Shown here: positions 48,288 to 57,365 of the stretch, in pieces
How the letters are laid out: every line of letters starts with the position of its first letter
Numbering within the stretch: position 1 is the first letter of the stretch
Source of the DNA: Rhodobacteraceae bacterium HLUCCA12
Lineage (GTDB): Bacteria > Pseudomonadota > Alphaproteobacteria > Rhodobacterales > Rhodobacteraceae
Direction: 5' to 3'
Length of the DNA stretch: 64,000 bases
NCBI GenBank assembly: GCA_001314715.1
Contig: LJSV01000006.1
Coordinates: forward strand, 62,001-126,000
Program-made: the position numbers and the translations under genes
The notes under the pieces: model-generated
What the model was told of the DNA's origin: nothing
What the model saw: the letters and a program-made list of their open reading frames with translations, nothing else
Databases searched by the model: none

Positions 48288-48510
48288 AGAAATGACATTC
48301 GAAGAAGCCCTGCGCGAGCTGGAGTCCGTGGTCGGGCAACTGGAACGCGGCGATGTCGAACTGGAAAAGTCGATCGCCCTCTACGAACGCGGCGCCGAGC
48401 TGAAAAAGCATTGCGAAGCCAAGCTTTCGCAGGCGCAGGCGCGGATCGAGCAGATCACCCTGGCCGAGAACGGCACGCCATCCGGCACCGCCGATTTCGA
48501 CGCCGGATGA
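48274..48510 (+). CDS. xseB: Exodeoxyribonuclease VII small subunit
   Basis: 78 residues with the family core MTFEEALRELESVVGQLERG and the helix LEKSIALYERGAELKKHCE. Several copies bind each XseA large subunit in single-strand-specific exonuclease VII. The xseA gene is not in the window. Overlaps both neighbours (14 bp with the deacetylase gene, ATGA with ispA). Confidence 0.95.
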   Translation: MKAVEEMTFEEALRELESVVGQLERGDVELEKSIALYERGAELKKHCEAKLSQAQARIEQITLAENGTPSGTADFDAG

Positions 48511-49367
48511 GCTTTCCCGACCGTCTGAAAACCGCCGCGAGCCAGGTGGCCGGGCGGCTGGATACCGCGCTTGCCGCTCTGCCTGCCAGCGCGGTGCGCG
48601 ATGCCATGGGCTATGCCCTCAGGGGCGGCAAGGGGTTGCGCGGTTACCTGGTTCTGGAAAGCGCGGCGCTTCACGGTATCGACCGTGACCACGCGCTTGC
48701 CGCCGCCGCCGCGATCGAATCGGTTCATGCCTATTCGCTGGTGCATGACGATCTGCCCGCGATGGATGATGACGACCTGCGCCGTGGGCAGCCCACCGTG
48801 CATATCGCCTGGGATGAGGCCACAGCCATCCTGGCGGGCGATGCCCTTCAGGCGCTGGCGTTCGAACTGGTCTGCCAGCCCGGCCAGCCCAACGCCGCTG
48901 ACATGGCGCGCGCGCTGGCGCGGGCGGCGGGCGCGGGCGGCATGGTGCTGGGTCAGGCCCTCGACATCGCTGCCGAAACCGCCCCGCGCCCCCTGACACT
49001 GGACGAGATCACCGCGCTTCAGGCCGGAAAGACCGGCGCCTTGTTCGACTGGGCCTGCACCGCCGGGGCGCGCATGGCCAGGGCCGACTGCGCGCCGCTG
49101 TCGGCCTATGCCGCGTCGCTGGGGCTGGCGTTCCAGATCGCCGACGATATTCTGGATACCGAAGGCGATGCCGAGACCGCAGGCAAGCGCCTGCGCAAGG
49201 ACGCGGCGGCGGGCAAGGCGACCTTTGTGTCGCTTCTGGGGCTGGACACTGCGCGAAAACGCGCCCAAAGCCTGATCGACGAGGCCTGCGCGGCGTTGGA
49301 ACCCTATGGCACAGCGGCCGAATCCTTGCGCGAGGCGGCCCGATTCGTTATCAGCCGAGACAGGTAA
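48507..49367 (+). CDS. ispA: Polyprenyl (farnesyl/geranyl) diphosphate synthase
   Basis: 286 residues from ATG 48507. First aspartate-rich motif: [18 protein letters not shown]; second: [13 protein letters not shown]. The bulk before the first motif (AYSLVHDD) fits a short-chain C15 synthase. It supplies farnesyl diphosphate for quinones, undecaprenyl carrier and, if present, carotenoids and bacteriochlorophyll. Sits 13 bp before dxs, as in Rhodobacter. Confidence 0.92.
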   Translation: MSFPDRLKTAASQVAGRLDTALAALPASAVRDAMGYALRGGKGLRGYLVLESAALHGIDRDHALAAAAAIESVHAYSLVHDDLPAMDDDDLRRGQPTVHIAWDEATAILAGDALQALAFELVCQPGQPNAADMARALARAAGAGGMVLGQALDIAAETAPRPLTLDEITALQAGKTGALFDWACTAGARMARADCAPLSAYAASLGLAFQIADDILDTEGDAETAGKRLRKDAAAGKATFVSLLGLDTARKRAQSLIDEACAALEPYGTAAESLREAARFVISRDR

Positions 49368-49380
49368 ACGGAAGAAACGC

Positions 49381-51312
49381 ATGAGTTCGGACCGCCCCCA
49401 CACGCCACTTCTGGACACCGTGAAGGTGCCGTCCGACCTGAAACGGCTTTCCGATGCGCAGCTTCGGCAACTGGCCGACGAATTGCGCGCCGAAACGATC
49501 AGCGCGGTGTCGGAAACCGGCGGCCATCTGGGCGCCGGGCTGGGCGTGATCGAACTGACGGTCGCCATTCATGCCGTGTTCGACACCCCCCGCGACCGGC
49601 TGATCTGGGATGTCAGTCATCAATCCTATCCGCACAAGATCATCACCGGCCGGCGCGACCGCATTCGCACCATTCGCCAGAAAGACGGGCTCAGCGGTTT
49701 CACCAAGCGCAGCGAATCGCCCTATGACCCGTTCGGCGCGGCGCACAGCTCGACCTCGATCTCGGCCTCGCTGGGCTTCAAGGTCGCGCATGACCTGGGT
49801 GGTGCCCCCGACCCGGCGCTGGGCGATGCCATCGCGGTGATCGGCGACGGCAGCATGTCGGCGGGCATGGCCTATGAGGCGCTGAACAATGCCGGCCATA
49901 TGGGCAAGCGCCTGTTCGTCATCCTGAATGACAACGAGATGTCGATCGCGCCCCCGACCGGCGCGATGTCATCCTATCTGTCGCGGCTTTACGCGCAATC
50001 GCCGATGCACGATCTGAAGGCCGCCGCCAAGGGCGCGCTCAGCCTGCTGCCGCCCCCGTTTCAGGAAGGGGCCAAGCGCGCCAAGGACATGGTCAAGCAC
50101 CTGACGATCGGCGGCACCCTGTTCGAGGAGCTGGGCTTCAAATACGTCGGCCCCATCGACGGGCATGACATGGAACAGCTTCTGGCGGTTCTGCGCACCG
50201 TGCATGACCGCGCAACCGGGCCCATGCTGATCCATGTGCTGACGAAAAAGGGCAAGGGCTATCACCCCGCCGAAACCGCCGCCGACAAGGGCCACGCCAC
50301 GGCCAAGTTCGATGTCGTCACCGGCAAGCAGAAATCGGCGCCGTCGAACGCGCCCAGCTTCACCAAGGTGTTCGCCCGTTCGCTGATCAGCGAGGCCGAA
50401 CGCGATGACAAGATCGTCGCCGTGACCGCCGCGATGCCCGATGGCACCGGGCTCAACCTGTTTGCCGAGCGCTTTCCGCGCCGCTGCTTCGATGTGGGCA
50501 TTGCCGAACAACACGGCGTGACCTTCAGCGCGGGCATGGCGGCGGGTGGGCTGAAGCCGTTTTGCGCGATCTATTCCACGTTCCTGCAACGCGGCTATGA
50601 CCAGGTGGTGCATGACGTGGCGCTGCAACGCCTGCCCGTGCGCTTTGCCATCGACCGGGCCGGGCTGGTGGGCGCCGATGGCGCCACCCATGCCGGGTCG
50701 TTCGACGTGGCCTATCTGTCGAACCTGCCGGGTTTCGTGGTCATGGCCGCCGCCGACGAGGCCGAACTGGTGCACATGGTCGCCACCGCCGCCGCGCATG
50801 ACGAAGGGCCCATCGCCTTTCGCTTTCCGCGCGGCGAGGGCGCGGGCGTGGACATGCCTGAACGCGGCCAGCCACTGGAAATCGGCAAGGGCCGGATGAT
50901 CCAGGAGGGCGGGCGCGTGGCGATCCTGTCGTTCGGCACCCGCCTGGCCGAAGTAATGAAGGCCAGCGAGGCCTTGCGCGCGCGCGGCATCCGGCCAACG
51001 GTCGCCGATGCGCGCTTTGCCAAACCGCTGGATCGCGACCTGATCTTGCAACTGGCATCGCACCACGAGGCACTGATCACCATCGAAGAGGGGGCGATCG
51101 GCGGTTTCGGCAGCCATGTCGCCCAGCTTCTGGCAGACGAGGGCGTGTTCGATCGCGGACTGAAATATCGCTCGATGGTGCTGCCCGACATCTTCATCGA
51201 TCAGGCCAACCCTGCCGACATGTATGCCGTCGCCAGGATGAACGCCCCCGATATCGAGGCCAAGGTGCTGGATGTTCTGGGCGTGACCCAGATCGGCAGC
51301 AAACGCGCCTAG
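49381..51312 (+). CDS. dxs: 1-Deoxy-D-xylulose-5-phosphate synthase
   Basis: First enzyme of the MEP isoprenoid pathway: thiamine-diphosphate-dependent condensation of pyruvate and glyceraldehyde 3-phosphate. 643 residues. Key parts: [32 protein letters not shown], the ThDP/Mg motif [18 protein letters not shown], and the transketolase-type [23 protein letters not shown] lies about 6 nt upstream. With ispA it makes a compact isoprenoid operon. Confidence 0.95.
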   Translation: MSSDRPHTPLLDTVKVPSDLKRLSDAQLRQLADELRAETISAVSETGGHLGAGLGVIELTVAIHAVFDTPRDRLIWDVSHQSYPHKIITGRRDRIRTIRQKDGLSGFTKRSESPYDPFGAAHSSTSISASLGFKVAHDLGGAPDPALGDAIAVIGDGSMSAGMAYEALNNAGHMGKRLFVILNDNEMSIAPPTGAMSSYLSRLYAQSPMHDLKAAAKGALSLLPPPFQEGAKRAKDMVKHLTIGGTLFEELGFKYVGPIDGHDMEQLLAVLRTVHDRATGPMLIHVLTKKGKGYHPAETAADKGHATAKFDVVTGKQKSAPSNAPSFTKVFARSLISEAERDDKIVAVTAAMPDGTGLNLFAERFPRRCFDVGIAEQHGVTFSAGMAAGGLKPFCAIYSTFLQRGYDQVVHDVALQRLPVRFAIDRAGLVGADGATHAGSFDVAYLSNLPGFVVMAAADEAELVHMVATAAAHDEGPIAFRFPRGEGAGVDMPERGQPLEIGKGRMIQEGGRVAILSFGTRLAEVMKASEALRARGIRPTVADARFAKPLDRDLILQLASHHEALITIEEGAIGGFGSHVAQLLADEGVFDRGLKYRSMVLPDIFIDQANPADMYAVARMNAPDIEAKVLDVLGVTQIGSKRA

Positions 51313-51331
51313 AAAGGCCGGCTTGCGCCGG

Positions 51332-51349
51332 GCGGGGCGCCCCCGCTTT
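51332..51349 (+). terminator. Probable terminator after dxs
   Basis: Stem GCGGGG / CCCCGC with loop CGC, followed by TTT. The short T run makes it weaker than the secB and rpsT terminators. Confidence 0.55.
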
Positions 51350-51450
51350 CCTTTCGGGCCGGGCAATGCCATCCTTGGGCAACACGCGCTGTCACGCCGT
51401 CGCCATTTCGGGCGGGCAGGGTGGCGCGGATCGCCCTTTACGAGATGTCC

Positions 51451-52932
51451 ATGAACGAATCCCACTCGCGTCCCGTCGAAACCCTGCCCACGGCTGAACC
51501 GCGCCTGTTCACCGCGCCTGAACCGGCGGTCGATTACCTGTGCGCGTTGCATGCCTCGGCAACCGGGTTCCTGGTCGATCGCTTTCATGAGCTTCTGGAA
51601 ACGGGGCAGGCCAATGCCCGCTATCGCGCCTATTACCCCGAGATCCGGCTGACCACGACGACCTATGACCAGCCCGACAGCCGCCTGTCCTTTGGGCATG
51701 TGCCCGAGCCCGGCACCTATGCGACCACGATCACCCGGCCGGATCTGTTTCGCAACTATCTTGAACAGCAGATCGGACTCTTGATCCGCAATCACGGCGT
51801 GCCGGTGCGCGTCGGCCCGTCGGAAACACCCATTCCGCTGCATTTCGCCATGGCGGGCCGGGGCGACGTGGTGCTGCCCGGCGGCGGCGAGTTGAAACTG
51901 AGCCTGCGCGATCTGTTCGATGTGCCGGATCTTTCGATTACCAGCGACGATATCGTCAACAGCGAACGCGCCCGCAATGCCGACGGCTCGATCCCGCTGG
52001 CACCCTTTACGGCCCAGCGCGTCGATTACTCGCTGGCGCGGCTGGCGCATTACACCGCGACCGAACCGCACCATTTCCAGAACCATGTCCTGTTCACCAA
52101 CTACCAGTTCTATGTCGATGAATTCGAAGGTTACGCCCGTCAGGCGCTGGCCGATCCGTCCAGCGGCTATACAGAATTCGTCGCACCGGGCAACGCGGTC
52201 CTGATCGACCCCAGGGCGCCGTTGGAGTCGATCACGCGCATGCCGCAGATGCCGGCCTATCACCTCAAGCGGGCGGGATCGCAGGGCGTGACGCTGGTCA
52301 ATATCGGCGTCGGGCCGTCGAACGCGAAGACCGCGACCGACCATATCGCCGTGCTGCGCCCGCATGCATGGTTGATGGTGGGCCATTGCGCGGGCCTTCG
52401 CAATTCGCAATCGCTGGGCGATTTCGTTCTGGCCCACGCCTATCTGCGCGAGGACAACGTGCTGAACGACGATCTGCCGATCTGGGTGCCGATCCCGGCG
52501 CTGGCCGAGATCCAGATCGCCCTGCAGGAGGCGGTGGCCGAGATCACGCAGCTGGAGGGGTATGAGCTGAAGAAGATCATGCGCACCGGCACCGTCGCCA
52601 CGATCGACAACCGAAACTGGGAATTGCGCGACCAGTCGGGCCCCGTGCAACGCCTGTCGAAATCGCGCGCCATCGCGTTGGACATGGAAAGCGCCACCAT
52701 CGCCGCCAACGGGTTCCGGTTTCGGGTTCCCTATGGCACGCTTTTGTGCGTGTCCGACAAACCGCTGCATGGCGAGTTGAAATTGCCGGGCATGGCCAGC
52801 GCCTTCTACAAGACCCAGGTCGCCCGGCATCTGCTGATCGGGGTGCGCGCGATGGAGCGTTTGCGCGAAATGCCGCTGGAGCGCATTCACAGCCGCAAAC
52901 TGCGTTCCTTTGACGAAACAGCCTTTCTCTGA
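51451..52932 (+). CDS. amn: AMP nucleosidase
   Basis: Cleaves AMP to adenine and ribose 5-phosphate, controlling AMP levels. About 493 residues from the ATG at 51451 (MNESHSRPVE); ATG 51445 and GTG 51421 are alternatives, and GAG at 51442-51444 gives best spacing to 51451. The N-terminal AMN domain includes YYPEIRLTTTTYD. The catalytic part resembles the nucleoside phosphorylase fold with VGPSNAKTATDHIAVLRPH, VGHCAGLRNSQ and ALDMESATIAANGFRF. Confidence 0.93.
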   Translation: MNESHSRPVETLPTAEPRLFTAPEPAVDYLCALHASATGFLVDRFHELLETGQANARYRAYYPEIRLTTTTYDQPDSRLSFGHVPEPGTYATTITRPDLFRNYLEQQIGLLIRNHGVPVRVGPSETPIPLHFAMAGRGDVVLPGGGELKLSLRDLFDVPDLSITSDDIVNSERARNADGSIPLAPFTAQRVDYSLARLAHYTATEPHHFQNHVLFTNYQFYVDEFEGYARQALADPSSGYTEFVAPGNAVLIDPRAPLESITRMPQMPAYHLKRAGSQGVTLVNIGVGPSNAKTATDHIAVLRPHAWLMVGHCAGLRNSQSLGDFVLAHAYLREDNVLNDDLPIWVPIPALAEIQIALQEAVAEITQLEGYELKKIMRTGTVATIDNRNWELRDQSGPVQRLSKSRAIALDMESATIAANGFRFRVPYGTLLCVSDKPLHGELKLPGMASAFYKTQVARHLLIGVRAMERLREMPLERIHSRKLRSFDETAFL

Positions 52933-53092
52933 AGCGCGGAGTCTTGCCGAATTCGCCTTTTTTTATGGCTTTTCTCTTTGCTTTCGGATTGTATGCGCGG
53001 ACGAATTGCGGCTACATGCGCAACAGTCCCGAGGGAAGGGGGAAATCCCCGGTGTTCTGGAACAAAGCAAAACACGACAAATGGAGCAAACG

Positions 53093-53380
53093 ATGTCGAA
53101 ACCGATGACCAAGACCCAGCTCGTCGCAGCCCTTGCCGAAGAAATGGGCTCGGACAAGAAATCCGCCGCCGCCGCGCTGGACGCAGTCGGCGCCCTGGTG
53201 ACGCGCGAGGTCGCCAATGGCGGCGCGGTCACCCTGCCCGGCATCGGCAAGATCTTTTGCCGCGCACGCCCCGAGCGTCAGGTTCGCAACCCCGCCACCG
53301 GCGAAACCATGACCAAGCCTGCCGACAAGACCGTCAAGGTGACCATCGCCAAGGCGCTCAAGGACAGCGTGAACAGCTGA
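53093..53380 (+). CDS. HU-family DNA-binding protein
   Basis: 95 residues. The start at 53093 (MSKPMTKTQL) has GGAG 6 nt upstream; an ATG at 53081 is possible. Nucleoid-protein features: helices KTQLVAALAEEMGSDKKSA and the beta-arm FCRARPERQVRNPATGETM, whose RNPxTGE tip intercalates in DNA. It differs from the usual HU consensus in having a Cys (IFCRAR) and a GxGKI loop. A strong terminator follows. Confidence 0.9.
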   Translation: MSKPMTKTQLVAALAEEMGSDKKSAAAALDAVGALVTREVANGGAVTLPGIGKIFCRARPERQVRNPATGETMTKPADKTVKVTIAKALKDSVNS

Positions 53381-53401
53381 TCCTTTCGGCCTTGCGCCAC
53401 G

Positions 53402-53428
53402 GGGGCTGCGGGTTCGCGGCCCCTTTTT
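53402..53428 (+). terminator. Rho-independent terminator of the HU gene
   Basis: GGGGCTGCG / CGCGGCCCC stem (one T-G pair), loop GGTT, TTTTT at 53424-53428. Confidence 0.88.
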
Positions 53429-53494
53429 CATGGGCAAATCCCATTCGGGCGGTTTCTGTGGCGCTTCACATCACCGGGCAAATCTGTTTCCCTG

Positions 53495-53514
53495 TCGGAC
53501 CAGCAACCGTCCGA
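53495..53514. promoter_or_regulatory. Perfect dyad TCGGAC-N8-GTCCGA upstream of a two-component operon
   Basis: Six-bp arms separated by eight bases, 17 bp ahead of the start of the sulfite-oxidase-fold gene and 7 bp before its GGAGGAG site. It could be an operator for the LuxR-type regulator encoded in the operon, or a small stem-loop in the mRNA leader near the ribosome-binding site. Confidence 0.4.
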
Positions 53515-53530
53515 TCATGGGGAGGAGATG

Positions 53531-54004
53531 ATGCGAACCAGCGGGTTATCCGTGGCCGCCGGCGTTCTGATCGCCCTCGCCGGCCCTGCGCTGACCGACA
53601 CGCCGATCCTGACCGTCACCGGCCAGGTCGCCGATGCGCCGGTCGAATTGACCGAACGTGACCTGAAGGCCCTGCCGCAGCATCGGCTTGCCACATCGAC
53701 AACGGTAACCGACGGCACGCCAGTGTTCGAGGGGTTCCTGATGCGCGATCTGCTTGCGCAAGTCGGGGCCGAGGGCGAGGCCGTCGTGGCGCTGGCGCTC
53801 AACGACTACCGGATCGAGATCCCGCTGACCGATTTTCAGGATTTCGACGTGATCGGTGCCATGACGATGGACGGCGAACCCTTGAGCCCGCGCGACAAGG
53901 GGCCAGTCTGGATCGTCTATCCGCGCGACGACCATTCCGAACTGCAAGACATCCGCTATGATACCCGGTGGGTCTGGCAGCTTGTCTCGCTGCATGTGCA
54001 ATGA
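53531..54004 (+). CDS. Periplasmic sulfite-oxidase-fold protein lacking the molybdenum-ligand cysteine
   Basis: 157 residues from the ATG at 53531, preceded by GGAGGAG (ATG 53528 is too close to it). A signal peptide (AAGVLIALAGPALT) directs export. The body resembles the oxidoreductase molybdopterin-binding (SUOX) fold: VELTERDLKALPQHRL, FEGFLMRDLLAQVGA, ALNDYRIEIPLTDF, GPVWIVYPRDDH. There is no cysteine anywhere, so it cannot ligate molybdenum as sulfite oxidases do. Its ATGA end overlaps the kinase gene, suggesting it is a ligand- or partner-binding protein for that sensor. Confidence 0.78.
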   Translation: MRTSGLSVAAGVLIALAGPALTDTPILTVTGQVADAPVELTERDLKALPQHRLATSTTVTDGTPVFEGFLMRDLLAQVGAEGEAVVALALNDYRIEIPLTDFQDFDVIGAMTMDGEPLSPRDKGPVWIVYPRDDHSELQDIRYDTRWVWQLVSLHVQ

Positions 54005-55356
54005 GCACGCTGGCGAACGCACCTCCGCGCGGCGGTCTGTCGATCTATGCGCCGTTTCTGCCGCTGCTTGTGGTCTGTCTGGGTCCGTTGATCTTTGCCC
54101 TGGCCAAGACCTCGGCGCTGGAGCGCGACATGCGCATCGCCGCGACCGAGAACATGCTCTGGGTCGTGACGCAGACACAGATGGAAGTCCTGTCGCTGAC
54201 CCTCGAAACCGGCCGCAACCCGCCCGAACCGGGGCAGATCGACCGTCAGTATGACCTGACGCTGTCACGCCTGAACCTGCTTCTGGAGGGGCCGCAGGCC
54301 CGGTATCTGGCCCAGCTTGGCCATGACGATCCGGTGCGCGGGTTCCTGGACGATTTCCTTGCGCTCGATCCGCAGGTGCAAGGCCACGACGCCGCCCTGC
54401 ACGACGCGCTGCATGCCCTGGGCGAACGGGTCCATCCCCGGATCAACCGGATCGCCAATGACGTGATGACCCATGAATGGGAACGCTCGGCCACGCGGCT
54501 GGACGCGTATCGCAGCACCCAGCGGCTGGTGATCATGGCGGTGTCCTTCGCCTTTCTGGCGGCTTTGGCGATTTCGGCGCTCTTGCTGCGAAACCAGAAC
54601 CGGCTGCACCGCGCCGAAGTGCAACGCCTGCGCGCCGCGACCTTGCTGGAGCGCGAGCGCGGCACATCGGCGATGTATCGCGACTTCGCCGCGATGGTGT
54701 CGCACCAGATGCGCACGCCGCTGTCACTGATCGACAGCGCCATGCACCGCCTGGCCCGCCGGGGCGAGGCGATCACCGCCGCGGATGTGGCCGAGCGCCA
54801 GGGGATCGTGCGCGATGCCGTGCGGCGGCTGACGCGGCTGGTCGAAACGGTGCTGATGCTGGGTCGGCTGGACAACGACCAGTTGCAGCGGACCCTGGCC
54901 CCGGTCGCGCTGGACGCGCTGGCCGCCGATGTCGTCAAGCGCATGCGCAGCCAGTTTCCCGGCCGCGAGATCAAGCTTTCGGCCACCGCCACGGGGCTTG
55001 CGGCGCTGGGCGATCCGCACCTGGTCGAACATATCCTGGACAACCTGTTGTCGAATGCGCTCAAGTACAGCGCGCCCGACAAGTCGGTCGAGCTGCGCCT
55101 GTTCCCGCAGGGCGGGCGCGTCGCCTGTGCGGTAACCGATCAGGGGCCCGGCATCGCCGCCGAAGACCGCGCGCGCGTCTTTGACCGATATTACCGGGGT
55201 CGCGACCAGCGCGACGGGCAGGGCACCGGGCTGGGGCTTGCCCTTGCCCGCGAGCTTGCAGAGGCCCAGAACGGCAGCGTGACACTTGACTCCTGGCCCG
55301 GTCGCGGTTCGGTGTTCACCCTCTGGCTGGAGCGCGCACAGGGAGGCGCTGAATGA
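54001..55356 (+). CDS. Sensor histidine kinase
   Basis: 451 residues. TM1 about 16-35 and TM2 about 176-197 bracket a ~140-residue periplasmic, mostly helical sensor. The phosphorylated His is H235 in AAMVSHQMRTPLSLI; ATPase motifs are DNLLSNALKYSAPD, VTDQGPGIAAEDRARVFDRYYRG and GTGLGLALARELAE. Overlaps the upstream periplasmic protein and the downstream regulator by four bases each, so the three products are made together. The signal is unknown. Confidence 0.92.
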   Translation: MSTLANAPPRGGLSIYAPFLPLLVVCLGPLIFALAKTSALERDMRIAATENMLWVVTQTQMEVLSLTLETGRNPPEPGQIDRQYDLTLSRLNLLLEGPQARYLAQLGHDDPVRGFLDDFLALDPQVQGHDAALHDALHALGERVHPRINRIANDVMTHEWERSATRLDAYRSTQRLVIMAVSFAFLAALAISALLLRNQNRLHRAEVQRLRAATLLERERGTSAMYRDFAAMVSHQMRTPLSLIDSAMHRLARRGEAITAADVAERQGIVRDAVRRLTRLVETVLMLGRLDNDQLQRTLAPVALDALAADVVKRMRSQFPGREIKLSATATGLAALGDPHLVEHILDNLLSNALKYSAPDKSVELRLFPQGGRVACAVTDQGPGIAAEDRARVFDRYYRGRDQRDGQGTGLGLALARELAEAQNGSVTLDSWPGRGSVFTLWLERAQGGAE

Positions 55357-56318
55357 ACGCATCCGACGCCCCGCTGATCCTGTGTTGCGAGGATGAGCCA
55401 CAGCTTCTGCGTGACATTACCGACGAATTGCGCGAGGCCGGATATCGCGTGATCGCGGCAGAAAGCGGAACCGCGCTGCTGGCGCTTTTGGCCGATCACC
55501 GGCCCGATCTGGTTCTGTGCGACATCATGATGCCGGGCATCGACGGCTATGGTGTGCTGGCCGGGTTGCGGCGCGATCATCCGCATCTGGCGCATGTGCC
55601 GCTGATCTTTCTGTCGGCGCTGTCAATGACCGAGTCGGTGATCCGTGGTAAGCGCGCGGGTGCCGATGATTACCTGACCAAGCCCATCGATTACGATCTG
55701 TTGCTGTCGACCATCGAGGCCCGTTTGCGCCAAAGCGCGCAGGCGCGCGGCACCAACGCCCGGTCGGCGGGGGTCGGGCGGCACCTTCTCAGAACCCTGT
55801 CGGTGGGTCTGCTGATCCTGGATGCCGATGGCAGGCTGACAGAAACCAATCCCGCCGCCCGACAGATGGTGGGGCTTGATCGTGCCGCAACGACGCTGCC
55901 TGCCGCGCTGAATGCGCCGGTGCGAAAGATGGCGGCTTGCGCGCGCAGCGGCGACGAAAACAGCCTTTCGCTGCCGCTGGACGACACGGCCGAGATATTG
56001 GCGCAGGTCCACGCCTGTCCCGCCGATGCGCAGCTTGGCACGCCGGCCGGGGTTCTGGTGTATCTGATCGACCGCAAGACCCGCGTGCCGCTGTCGGCAA
56101 CCGCGCTGACCGGCATGTTCGGCCTGACCCCGACGGAATCGCAGGTGGCCCGGCACCTGGCACGCGGGCTTCGGCCCGACCAGATCGCGCACGAGATGGG
56201 GATCGCCCAGACCACCATCGCCTTTCACCTGCGCAACGCCTTTGCCAAGACCGGCACCCACCGTCAGGCCGAACTGGTGGCGCTCTTGCTGTCGCTGCCG
56301 CTGCGCGAAACCGGCTGA
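55353..56318 (+). CDS. Response regulator with REC-PAS-LuxR architecture
   Basis: 321 residues. The receiver has CCEDEPQLL, phospho-acceptor D57 in LVLCDIMMPGIDG and the YLTKPID lysine. A PAS-like middle (LSVGLLILDADGRLTETNPAA) follows at about 150-235, then a LuxR/GerE helix-turn-helix at the end: LTPTESQVARHLARGLRPDQ and GIAQTTIAFHLRNAFAKTGT. A PAS insert between receiver and LuxR output is uncommon. The partner kinase is encoded immediately upstream. Target genes unknown; the dyad ahead of the operon is a candidate. Confidence 0.9.
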   Translation: MNASDAPLILCCEDEPQLLRDITDELREAGYRVIAAESGTALLALLADHRPDLVLCDIMMPGIDGYGVLAGLRRDHPHLAHVPLIFLSALSMTESVIRGKRAGADDYLTKPIDYDLLLSTIEARLRQSAQARGTNARSAGVGRHLLRTLSVGLLILDADGRLTETNPAARQMVGLDRAATTLPAALNAPVRKMAACARSGDENSLSLPLDDTAEILAQVHACPADAQLGTPAGVLVYLIDRKTRVPLSATALTGMFGLTPTESQVARHLARGLRPDQIAHEMGIAQTTIAFHLRNAFAKTGTHRQAELVALLLSLPLRETG

Positions 56319-56390
56319 TCCCCGCAAAACGGACGGGGCGGCACGGCGATGCGCCCACTATCCTGCGCCCAATCGCTACAGGAGCTGACG

Positions 56391-57365
56391 ATGTGGGATT
56401 TCTCCTTCGGCCGGGCCATCGCCCTGATGATCCAGACGCTGCCGTTCGTTCTTCTGCGCATCGCCGTCTATTTCGGCGCGGCGCTGGCCTATGTGCTGAT
56501 CACCGGCACCGGGGCCGGCATCGGCTGGGGCATCGGCGCGCTGGGCGATGAGGGGTTTCGCGCCTCGTCCACGTTTTTCGGCGGGGTGACGGGCTTTGTC
56601 GTCGTGGTCGTCGTCATGTACTGGCTGCGCGAATACATCCTCTACATGGTCAAGGCGGGCCATATCGCCGTCATGGTCGAGCTGATCGACAATCGCCCCA
56701 TGCCCGAAGGGCGCAGCCAGATCGGCCACGCCCAGGCGATGGTGCGCGAACGCTTCGGCCAGGCCAGCGTCCTGTTCGCGTTGGATCAGCTGATCAAGGG
56801 CGTGCTGCGCGCCGTCACCGGCCTGATCCGCGGCGTGTTCACGCTGTTGCCCATTCCGGGCGTGCGCCAGTTGATCACCATTCTGCGCGCCTTTCTCAGT
56901 GTTGCGGTCGGTTTCATCGACGAGGTGATCCTGGCCCACGGAATGCGCACGCGCGCCACCGACCCCTGGGCGTCGGCGCGGGCGGGGCTGGTGCTCTATG
57001 CGCAGAACTACAAACCCATGCTGATCAATGCCGCCTGGATCACGGTCTTCGTCTATGGGCTGATGGTGGTTCTGTTTCTGGTGATGCTGGCCCCGGCGGC
57101 GCTGATTTCGAACCTGTATCCGGGCGGGATGTCGGTGATGGGCGTGGTGATCGCGCTGATCCTGGCGTGGTCGGTCAAACAGGCGTTTCTGGAACCCCTG
57201 GCCGTGGCGTGCCTGCTGCAGGCTTATTTCCGCTGCACTGACGGGCAGACGCCAAACCCCGAATGGGACCAGAAGCTGCAAGACATGTCCGGCAAGTTCC
57301 GCAAGATCAAGGAACGCGCGGGCAGCGCCATGCCCGGCACGCCGGCCGCCGGGGCCGCGCAATGA
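56391..57365 (+). CDS. Polytopic membrane protein of unknown function
   Basis: 324 residues from ATG 56391, with AGGAG 6 nt upstream. About six hydrophobic helices: ALMIQTLPFVLLRIAVYFGA, FFGGVTGFVVVVVVMYWL, a long amphipathic middle with FALDQLIKGVLRAVTGLIRG, and VVLFLVMLAPAALISNLY near the end. The C-terminal tail is basic and Pro/Gly-rich. No family is recognised. It overlaps the following exported protein by four bases, so the pair probably act together. Confidence 0.75.
   Translation: MWDFSFGRAIALMIQTLPFVLLRIAVYFGAALAYVLITGTGAGIGWGIGALGDEGFRASSTFFGGVTGFVVVVVVMYWLREYILYMVKAGHIAVMVELIDNRPMPEGRSQIGHAQAMVRERFGQASVLFALDQLIKGVLRAVTGLIRGVFTLLPIPGVRQLITILRAFLSVAVGFIDEVILAHGMRTRATDPWASARAGLVLYAQNYKPMLINAAWITVFVYGLMVVLFLVMLAPAALISNLYPGGMSVMGVVIALILAWSVKQAFLEPLAVACLLQAYFRCTDGQTPNPEWDQKLQDMSGKFRKIKERAGSAMPGTPAAGAAQ

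Noticed and set aside
49969-52890. 973-codon minus-strand open frame opposite dxs and amn
   Set aside because: Spans two certain genes and their gap, has no domain-like sequence, and reflects scarcity of stop codons on the opposite strand of GC-rich genes.
52948-52964. CGAATTCG followed by T7 as a terminator of amn
   Set aside because: The palindrome has no loop and no longer stem, so a stable hairpin cannot form.
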